Source: an uncultured Brachyspira sp. (GTDB lineage: Bacteria; Spirochaetota; Brachyspiria; Brachyspirales; Brachyspiraceae). From it: 5,045 nt of DNA. The notes beneath the pieces were generated by a model. It was not told the origin of the DNA and ran no database searches. It saw only the letters and a list, made by a program, of their open reading frames with translations. The stretch covers positions 1 through 5,045 of the forward strand of contig NZ_CASEGO010000153.1 of NCBI RefSeq assembly GCF_949287625.1. Direction: 5' to 3'. Each line of letters opens with the position of its first letter. Position 1 is the first letter of the stretch. Of this stretch, positions 1 to 5,045 are shown piece by piece. The translations under genes and the position numbers were made by a program.

Positions 1-298
1 GGCAGATACAGAAATAGGGAGAAATTCGATAATACTTTCCGGCGTGAATATATCGCATACAAATAAGATAGGCAGGAACTGCTTTATAGCAGGAGGCTCA
101 ACAATAGGTGCTTATACAGAGGTAGAGGATTTTGCATTTATCGGACAGGGTGTATTGACTATTTCATCTAAAGTGCCCAGGATAGGAAATCATGCATATA
201 TCGGGGCCGGCTCACTACTGACAAAGGAGGTGCTTCCATATAATGTTGTATGTGGCAGGCCTGCAAAGGTTATCAAGATTAATGATAAAATAGATTGA
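1..298 (+). CDS. Sugar O-/N-acetyltransferase, NeuD/PglD-like left-handed beta-helix, 5'-partial
   Basis: This is the C-terminal ~98 residues of a hexapeptide-repeat acetyltransferase. The frame is open from base 2 to the TGA at 296-298, so the gene starts upstream of the window. The GTG at 44 is an internal Val codon, not the start. Seen: repeated [IV]G-x-N/G-x-x-[FI]-type hexapeptides (EIGRNSII, KIGRNCFIAGG, FAFIGQG, RIGNHAYIGAGSLLTKEV) and the classic family ending NVVCGRPAKVIKI. The His in GVNISH (19th visible residue) matches the position of the catalytic-base His in NeuD/PglD-type enzymes. These are trimeric cytoplasmic enzymes that transfer acetyl from acetyl-CoA to a sugar or amino-sugar nucleotide during glycan precursor synthesis. 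The substrate cannot be told from this part, and the N-terminal Rossmann part expected in NeuD/PglD is not visible. It lies just upstream of a decayed CapA-family gene and is richer in G+C (about 40% in its first 60 bases) than the genes after 970. Confidence 0.85.
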   Translation, partial: ADTEIGRNSIILSGVNISHTNKIGRNCFIAGGSTIGAYTEVEDFAFIGQGVLTISSKVPRIGNHAYIGAGSLLTKEVLPYNVVCGRPAKVIKINDKID

Positions 299-306
299 TA
301 TGAGTT

Positions 307-908
307 ATGGATGACATTACGATTGCTCGACCTCTTTATTTCAAGGAGATTAGTAGAACGGCATTATGCTGGCATGGATTCCATAGTTGAATTGTTTTGC
401 GCTTGGTAATACATAATATGGAAGGCTATCTGGAGGCCTACCATAGGTTGCATAACCACGGTGCCTTGAAAATTATACGCAGATTCGGGTTCAATTTATT
501 GAATATCCAAATCATGCTATGGATTCCAGCCATGACGGATTATTCAAATCTTTAGATATGGTATTCCTCGCCAGTACGGGTGGAAATTTAGCTGAAGCTT
601 CACGTTATTTTGCATAGTATTGTAGCAAAGGACTGTAAATAAAGGATGCTAATTATTTTTCTGATGATGTAGTTGTGAGTGTTCATTCCCATAAGTTTAA
701 GAACGGCAATAAGGAAGATCTTACATGGTTTATCCATATTTTCGTAAAAGCGTGTATTGATGCAGAAGCATACATAATAGTTATGCATGGTCATTAACTT
801 CGTGGTATAGGAACTTACAAAATCGGAATTATTTTTTATAGTCTTGGAAATTCAATTTTCCAATATGAGGTATTGGACGTATTGCCAGATGAATTTTATA
901 ATAGTTAA
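307..908 (+). pseudogene. Decayed CapA-family (PGA_cap, metallophosphatase-fold) gene
   Basis: No intact reading frame exists here, but two + frames together give a recognisable CapA-like protein. The frame starting at ATG 307 reads ITIA near its start, then HNMEGY (412-429) and RRFGFNLLNI (478-507). It has a TGA at 388-390 and ends at TAG 553. The other frame takes over near 510 with NHAMDSSHDG (510-539) and GGNLAEAS. After a gap come SDDVVVSVHSH (660-692), ACIDAEA, MHGH (783-794), LRGI (798-809), FYSLGNSIFQ (834-863) and VLPDEFYNS, ending at TAA 906. Stops in this frame lie at 615, 636 and 795. The order matches CapA proteins, including the NH-x-MD, SVHSH and HGxH metal-site regions and the FYSLGN-x-IFQ motif. 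About 200 codons remain. From memory of the family, at least 100 codons are missing between LAEAS and SDDVV, and the C-terminal part after VLPDEFY is absent. Family members are implicated in capsule or polyglutamate-type polymer export or anchoring. The start at 307, eight bases after the acetyltransferase stop, suggests former co-transcription. The family call is from recalled motifs, not a search. Confidence 0.8.
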
Positions 909-969
909 TACGCTTTTTTGGATATTGTAAAATAAAATGAAGCTAAATCATTGATTATATTGATTAATT

Positions 970-2049
970 ATGATACATGATATGCTAATAAATGTTTTTG
1001 ATGTTAGGGCCTTTTATCTAAATTTCAGAATAATTAAATCATTTCAAGAAATTTTAAATTCTACTTCCGTAAATAATATATATGTTATTTACGGACAAAA
1101 AGAGCCATATCAAAATAAATATGAAACATTTTTCATTGAAAGGAATATAAGTTCTTATATTTTTATAGATAATATTTTCTTATTATATGAATTTGTACTT
1201 AAACATAAAAAATTTGTATATCTTCTACATGGTCTTCCATATCCGCCAATGTTTGTTTTTTGGTTTGCTAGAGTAAAAACTTCGTGGGTATGCTGGGGAC
1301 ATGGGGCATCTATTAATAAAAAAAATATAAAATCAATTTTATTTACTCCAATAAAAACAATTTTGTATAGGTACTTTACTTCAGTATCAGTTTTAATGAC
1401 GGGAGACAAGACGAGTTTAGAAAAAGACTATGGATTAAAAAATATAACACTAACTCCATATCCACAAGTTGGAAATTTTCAAGAATTATATAAACAGCTA
1501 CTGGAAAATACAGTCTCTGAAAGTAAGAAAAAGATAGTTATTTTAGGGCCTAATGCGCATAATATATGCAATTATTATAATTTAATTGATTTACTTTCTA
1601 ACTATAAAGATAAAATTATTATAAGGTGTATGCTTCAATATCCTAAGTTACCTAGTTCTGAAATAAAAGAATTGGCCGATAAAGGACATGAGATTTTCGA
1701 TAAAGATTTTATAATAGATACTACTTTTCTAAAATTTGAAGATTACATTAATTACATTAATAATTGTGATATTTATATTTGTGGGAAGGACACCCAATCT
1801 GGACTGGGTGCAATATACACTTCATTGAAATTAGGAAAAAAAATATATTTGACAGGGAAGAACCTGGATTGGATAAAATCCAGTGGTTATATTGTTTTTA
1901 ATATTGAAGATATTAAGGAGGACCCTATTGAATCAGTCTTACACCCATTAACATTATCAGAGAAGTTGTATAATTATAATTTACAAATAAATATTAACAA
2001 TCGAAACAAACAAATTTGGATAGATTATATTAAGAAATTGACAAGGTAA
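970..2049 (+). CDS. Glycosyltransferase, WecF-like (GT56, Fuc4NAc transferase family)
   Basis: This 359-residue cytoplasmic glycosyltransferase has no signal peptide or clear membrane segment. Features in order resemble WecF (TDP-Fuc4NAc:lipid II Fuc4NAc transferase): SWVCWGHG at 105-112, in the place of the WecF WHGWGADLY region; KKIVILGPNAHN at 187-198, like VQVGNSGD; CMLQYP at 220-225, like PMGYP; then KFEDYINYINNCDIYI (255-270) and QSGLGAIYTSLKLGKKIYL (276-294), like the EFDAYLALLRQCDLGYF and QQGIGTLCLLIQAGIP stretches. The likely role is adding one sugar to an undecaprenyl-linked oligosaccharide. The donor cannot be assigned, because the WGADLY motif has diverged to WGHGAS. ATG 970 was chosen because it gives a sensible N-terminus (a second Met is at residue 5). 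No Shine-Dalgarno is seen, which is usual in Bacteroidota. Base composition is very AT-rich (10 of 60 G+C at 1021-1080), unlike the upstream segment, which suggests a separately acquired cassette. It is followed by an 86-bp gap with no clear terminator. Confidence 0.75.
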   Translation: MIHDMLINVFDVRAFYLNFRIIKSFQEILNSTSVNNIYVIYGQKEPYQNKYETFFIERNISSYIFIDNIFLLYEFVLKHKKFVYLLHGLPYPPMFVFWFARVKTSWVCWGHGASINKKNIKSILFTPIKTILYRYFTSVSVLMTGDKTSLEKDYGLKNITLTPYPQVGNFQELYKQLLENTVSESKKKIVILGPNAHNICNYYNLIDLLSNYKDKIIIRCMLQYPKLPSSEIKELADKGHEIFDKDFIIDTTFLKFEDYINYINNCDIYICGKDTQSGLGAIYTSLKLGKKIYLTGKNLDWIKSSGYIVFNIEDIKEDPIESVLHPLTLSEKLYNYNLQININNRNKQIWIDYIKKLTR

Positions 2050-2135
2050 TCTATAATCTTCATATTATTATTGTATTTGTCTGTACATTATAATTATACG
2101 GTCTTTTAATTGTATTCAATTGTAATAGAATTATC

Positions 2136-3176
2136 GTGTTTTTTTATTTTTTGTTTACTTTTATAGTAGCGATTTTAACATTTAATATTAAAACTAATAA
2201 TAGTTTTAATATTAAAAACAAACAAGATATTGCAATTATTATTATTGTCTTAGTTGCCATTCTAAGATTTGATGTAGGGTATGATTACCCTGTCTATTAT
2301 GAAATGGCACAAACTTTTTCTGGAATTAACATTGATCGGTGTGAACCGTTAAGTAAATTAATAATTTATATTGCATATTGTTGTGATTCACCACCATTAA
2401 TGTTCGTTATGTTCGGGTTATTAAGTTATTCATTCTATTTTTCTACTATAAAAAAGTATTCAAAAGATATATCAATTAGTATTATTAGCTTTATAGCTTT
2501 CATATTTGTTACTGATTTAGGCAATATTCGACAATCATTAGCTGTTGCTATTTGTTTCTGGGGTTACAGATTTATTATAAATAAATCTGTACTAAAATAT
2601 ATAATAACATGTATTATTGCCATGTTATTTCATACTAGTGCTATATTTGCAATACCGATATACTTTTTATATAATAAATTTAATATAAATCATTTTATTT
2701 TACTAATTCTGGTATTAGCTTTTAGTTTTAATATATTAATCGATGAATTCGCCACTTTGGGTTTGTACGCTAACTATTTAGAGGTTTTAAATGATTATGA
2801 AGGCGGTGGAATAATTAAATATGCTATTATAGGATGGTTAGTACTATTTATATTGATTGATATTTTTCATAAAAACTTGAAACGTAATCTACCTTTTTAT
2901 TTTATCATAATAATAGGTACTCTTATACCTTTCTTTTTAAATGGTCATTTTGGAGGCCGTGTCGCACGTTATTATTTAATATACTTGTGTTTATTAGTGC
3001 CAAATGTTTTATATTATGTAAAAGCTAAAATGAAATTTGTAGTGTGTTCTGTGTTGTTGTCATATTTTTTAGTTTTTATATATGTAGATTATTCAAACAC
3101 AATGGCATTGACTCCATATAAAAATGTGCTATTTATTAATACAGAGAACCCCAATTTTAAAACAAAATTAAATTAA
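2136..3176 (+). CDS. EpsG-family O-antigen/capsule polymerase (Wzy-type membrane protein)
   Basis: This 346-residue protein is almost entirely hydrophobic, with roughly eight to ten membrane segments, starting MFFYFLFTFIVAILTF. EpsG-family marks are visible: LRFDVGYDYPVYYEM (43-57), CEPLSKLI (69-76), GNIRQSLAVAI (129-139), MLFHTSAIFAIP (163-174), the periplasmic-side GGRVARYYLIY (273-283) and PYKN near the end (327-330). Such proteins are thought to polymerise lipid-linked repeat units on the outer face of the inner membrane (Wzy role), fixing the glycosidic linkage between repeats. The start is GTG 2136. An in-frame TAA lies at 2091 and no ATG or GTG falls between, so this is the only conventional start that keeps the first membrane segment. 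Its stop TAA (3174-3176) overlaps the next gene's ATG by one base, so translation of the two is probably coupled. Family assignment is firm. Exact polymerase activity is inferred from family and context. Confidence 0.85.
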   Translation: MFFYFLFTFIVAILTFNIKTNNSFNIKNKQDIAIIIIVLVAILRFDVGYDYPVYYEMAQTFSGINIDRCEPLSKLIIYIAYCCDSPPLMFVMFGLLSYSFYFSTIKKYSKDISISIISFIAFIFVTDLGNIRQSLAVAICFWGYRFIINKSVLKYIITCIIAMLFHTSAIFAIPIYFLYNKFNINHFILLILVLAFSFNILIDEFATLGLYANYLEVLNDYEGGGIIKYAIIGWLVLFILIDIFHKNLKRNLPFYFIIIIGTLIPFFLNGHFGGRVARYYLIYLCLLVPNVLYYVKAKMKFVVCSVLLSYFLVFIYVDYSNTMALTPYKNVLFINTENPNFKTKLN

Positions 3177-3178
3177 TG
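3174..3178 (+). promoter_or_regulatory. TAATG stop-start overlap (translational coupling site)
   Basis: The polymerase stop TAA and the ATG of the GT2 gene share one base. No Shine-Dalgarno precedes the ATG (the preceding bases are AAACAAAATTAAAT), so re-initiation by the terminating ribosome is the simplest way to start the downstream gene. The overlap is seen directly. The coupling is inferred. Confidence 0.6.
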
Positions 3179-4069
3179 ATTAAATTTACCATTATTATTC
3201 CTCATCATAATTCATATTCTACTCTTTTAAGGTGCTTACAATCGCTTCCTTACGCTAATGAATTACAAATAATAGTAATAGATGATGATAGCGATGACCC
3301 TATAAAATTATCAGAAATAAAACAGCATTTTCCTTACGTTGAATATATTTATCTTAATAATAATTCGGGGGCCGGAAAAGCTCGAAATGAAGGGTTAAAA
3401 AGAGCAAATGGGAAATGGGTTATTTTCGCTGATGCTGATGACTATTTTATCAATGATTTTTATAATGTTGTTGATTCTTATTATGATTCTGATTCGGATA
3501 TAATTTATTTTAAATCAGAAAGTCGAATTAGTGAAACAGGAGCTGTTGCAGATAGAGGCAATCCATTTAATGAACTTATTGATGGATTTTTATTGAATTA
3601 TCCACAGTCAGAAAAAAAACTGCGTTTTAAACATTATGTCCCTTGGTGCAAAATGATTAACCTTGGGTTAATAAAGTTAAATGAAATTTCGTTTGAAGAA
3701 ATAAGATATAGTAACGATATAATGTTTTCTGCTAAAATTGGTTATTACGCAAAAAAAATCGAGGCTATAAACAAAAAACTGTATTGTGTAACAACTAATG
3801 GAAATAGCTTGACTAGAATTATCAATAAAGAAAGTGTAATATGTAGATATGAAGCTACTTTACGCTATAACTCCTTTCTTGCCAGTATAAATGCAACAGA
3901 ATTTCAGGCCGTAATATTAAAGTATATTGTTCTTTCATTAAAATTGGGCTTATCTACTACATATGAAATGATTGAGTTAGGTGTTAAATACCATACGAAT
4001 TTTTTCAGTGGCTTAAATCGCTGGAAAGAAATTTTTAATAAAAATAAAAGACAAATTTCTCATTTTTGA
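3176..4069 (+). CDS. Family 2 glycosyltransferase (GT-A fold)
   Basis: This 297-residue inverting glycosyltransferase is presumably cytoplasmic, acting at the inner membrane on the lipid-linked repeat unit. Seen: N-terminal nucleotide-binding start FTIIIPHHN (4-12), LQIIVIDDDSDD (30-41), NNSGAGKARNEGLKRANGKWV (62-82, the usual G-x-x-x-ARN-x-G element) and the metal-binding DxD region FADADDYF (84-91). The C-terminal half carries the acceptor-side PWCKMI (156-161) and SFEEIRYSNDIMF (172-184), where ND stands in for the catalytic ED-type pair of many GT2 enzymes. The length is normal for single-domain GT2 capsule enzymes and no truncation is apparent. The donor sugar and linkage cannot be predicted. 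It follows the polymerase with a one-base overlap and precedes the ATP-grasp gene by 13 bases, so the three genes probably share one transcript. Confidence 0.9.
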   Translation: MIKFTIIIPHHNSYSTLLRCLQSLPYANELQIIVIDDDSDDPIKLSEIKQHFPYVEYIYLNNNSGAGKARNEGLKRANGKWVIFADADDYFINDFYNVVDSYYDSDSDIIYFKSESRISETGAVADRGNPFNELIDGFLLNYPQSEKKLRFKHYVPWCKMINLGLIKLNEISFEEIRYSNDIMFSAKIGYYAKKIEAINKKLYCVTTNGNSLTRIINKESVICRYEATLRYNSFLASINATEFQAVILKYIVLSLKLGLSTTYEMIELGVKYHTNFFSGLNRWKEIFNKNKRQISHF

Positions 4070-4082
4070 TAGGGTTATTGAT

Positions 4083-4853
4083 ATGCATAAAAATCTAATT
4101 CAATTGGTCAAGTCTTTGGCCAAACATAATTTTATATCTCCTATAAATATCGCACGTCTGAGGTATTTATATATATTACATAAATGGCCACACTTCAAGC
4201 ATCCAAAAGATCTCAATGAAAAGATTAATTACCTAAAATTTTATGGCAATACATCACTATGGCCAAAACTTTCAGATAAATATGCTGTTCGTAAATATAT
4301 TGAAGATTTTGGGTTAGGTGAAATTTTAGTTAAACTTTACGGGAAATGGGATTCAGTAGATGATATTGATTGGGATAAATTGCCTAATCAATTTGTAATG
4401 AAGTGCAATAATGGCAGTGGTGATGTTTTAGTCTGTCATGATAAAGCTACTTTAGATATTGATAAATATAAACAATACTTTGACTTGATGTTGCACCGGA
4501 AATTTGGTATTATAAATGGAGAGCCGCACTATATGAAAATTAAGCCATGTATAATTGCTGAAGAATTGCTAAATGCAAATACACAGCCATGTGGATCAAC
4601 GTCTTTGATTGATTATAAAATATGGTGTTTTAACGGCAAACCACATAGCATTTTTGTAGTTTTAAATAGATCACGAGAGTCAGCTAATTGCGGTATTTAT
4701 GATTTAAATTGGCAATATCGTCCTGAATTTTTGCGTTTTACAAATCATAAAATTTATTTTGGAGAACTGACATTTACTTCCCAAGGTGGTTGTATGGATT
4801 ATTTCTCACAACAGTATCTTAATGAAACAGGTGCATTAATAAAGCTTCACTAA
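4083..4853 (+). CDS. TupA-like ATP-grasp protein, apparently internally deleted
   Basis: This 256-residue protein belongs to the TupA-like ATP-grasp family, common in polysaccharide clusters and often labelled glycosyltransferase. Seen in order: HPKDLNEKINYLKFY (40-54), SDKYAVRKYIEDFG (64-77), the nucleotide-binding FVMKCNNGSGDVLV (104-117), KPCIIAEELL (154-163), DYKIWCFNGKPHSI (177-190), YDLNW (206-210) and KIYFGELTFTSQGG (223-236), with a normal family ending (MDYFSQQYLNETGALIKL). Only 12 residues separate DLNW from KIYFGELTF. In the family, as I recall it, some 40-50 residues lie there, including the ...LSKGFPFVRVDFY... stretch with a metal-binding Asp. Reading frame and C-terminus are intact, so this looks like an in-frame deletion of about 30-40 codons around 4725-4755, and the product may be inactive. 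A short AGGG at 4071-4074, eight bases before the ATG, is a weak Shine-Dalgarno. TupA is named for teichuronopeptide synthesis. The reaction here is unknown. Confidence 0.8.
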   Translation: MHKNLIQLVKSLAKHNFISPINIARLRYLYILHKWPHFKHPKDLNEKINYLKFYGNTSLWPKLSDKYAVRKYIEDFGLGEILVKLYGKWDSVDDIDWDKLPNQFVMKCNNGSGDVLVCHDKATLDIDKYKQYFDLMLHRKFGIINGEPHYMKIKPCIIAEELLNANTQPCGSTSLIDYKIWCFNGKPHSIFVVLNRSRESANCGIYDLNWQYRPEFLRFTNHKIYFGELTFTSQGGCMDYFSQQYLNETGALIKLH

Positions 4854-4949
4854 ATCTTTTATAACATATTAGGCAAGCTACTATTGTGCAATTTTAACCA
4901 CTAAAATAATATCCGTTTAATTATATTTATTATGAATTGAAATAATATA

Positions 4950-5045
4950 GGGACTGTCGTTAAAAGAATAAAAACTTTATAACGAATTGATTGCCAATGT
5001 AATATAAAATTTGTATCTTAGCTAAAGATAAAAAGAATACCTCCA
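4950..5045 (+). mobile_element. Possible left end of an insertion sequence, cut by the window edge
   Basis: The 192 bases after the ATP-grasp gene carry no open frame of note and no strong GC-rich terminator hairpin. At 4950-4965 the sequence GGGACTGTCGTTAAAA resembles the GGGACTGTC-type terminal repeats of several Bacteroidota insertion sequences. It is followed by an AT-rich leader with a small inverted repeat, TATCTT (5014-5019) and AAGATA (5025-5030), as might precede a transposase start. No transposase codons, opposite repeat or target duplication can be seen, so the call rests on resemblance alone. It could equally be plain intergenic DNA. Confidence 0.35.

Noticed and set aside
44..298. 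GTG at 44 as the start of a small 84-residue acetyltransferase
   Set aside because: The same frame is open back to base 2 with further hexapeptide repeats (EIGRNSII), so the GTG is an internal Val codon of a longer gene.
600..794. 64-codon open frame on the minus strand
   Set aside because: It lies opposite the CapA relic, whose + strand translation explains the sequence. The minus-strand product has no recognisable motif.
909..969. Bacteroides-type promoter before the WecF-like gene (TTTG at 917-920 as a -33 element)
   Set aside because: No TAnnTTTG-like -7 element is found at the right spacing, and TTTG is common by chance in such AT-rich DNA.
1155..1409. 84-codon open frame on the minus strand
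   Set aside because: It lies wholly inside the WecF-like gene on the other strand and shows no family features.
1741..1765. Short tandem repeat ATTACATTA within the WecF-like gene
   Set aside because: Only two copies, encoding DYINYIN in the middle of a conserved helix. This is coding constraint in AT-rich DNA rather than a functional repeat.
2050..2135. Terminator or promoter in the 86-bp gap before the polymerase
   Set aside because: There is no stable GC-containing hairpin with a T-run. A TGTATTTG sequence near 2079-2086 is a one-mismatch -7 element, but it has no matching -33 element.
4854..4949. Imperfect AT-only inverted repeat (about 4924-4949) as a terminator
   Set aside because: The arms are mismatched and have almost no G-C pairs, so a stable hairpin is unlikely.

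Overview
The window looks like part of a surface (capsular or O-antigen) polysaccharide gene cluster from a Bacteroidales bacterium such as Bacteroides, Phocaeicola or Parabacteroides. The reasons are the gene content (NeuD/PglD-like acetyltransferase, WecF-like glycosyltransferase, EpsG-type polymerase, GT2 glycosyltransferase, TupA-like ATP-grasp protein), the near absence of Shine-Dalgarno sequences, and very AT-rich cassette genes. The genus is inferred. All recognisable genes lie on the + strand.

Layout. (1) Positions 1-298 hold the C-terminal end of a left-handed beta-helix sugar acetyltransferase whose start lies outside the window. (2) Positions ~307-908 contain no intact gene. Translated in two frames, this stretch is a clear relic of a CapA-family (PGA_cap, calcineurin-like metallophosphatase fold) protein, with a frameshift near 505-510, at least four in-frame stops and a large internal deletion. 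(3) Positions 970-4853 are an AT-rich cassette of four genes: a WecF/GT56-like glycosyltransferase, an EpsG-family Wzy-type polymerase, a GT2 glycosyltransferase whose start overlaps the polymerase stop (TAATG), and a TupA-like ATP-grasp protein that appears to have lost about 30-40 internal residues. (4) Positions 4854-5045 are non-coding. From about 4950 they may be the end of an insertion sequence cut off by the window edge.

How the genes work together (inference from families). The two glycosyltransferases would add sugars to a lipid-linked repeat unit at the cytoplasmic face of the inner membrane. The acetyltransferase would modify a nucleotide-sugar precursor, and the EpsG-type protein would polymerise exported units. 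The flippase, initiating transferase and nucleotide-sugar genes are not in the window. Base composition drops sharply after the CapA relic (sample lines go from about 40-48% G+C to about 17%), so the relic sits at the junction between a higher-GC segment and an AT-rich cassette. I see no clearly new system. The best leads are the decayed CapA gene, the damaged-looking ATP-grasp gene and the possible IS end.
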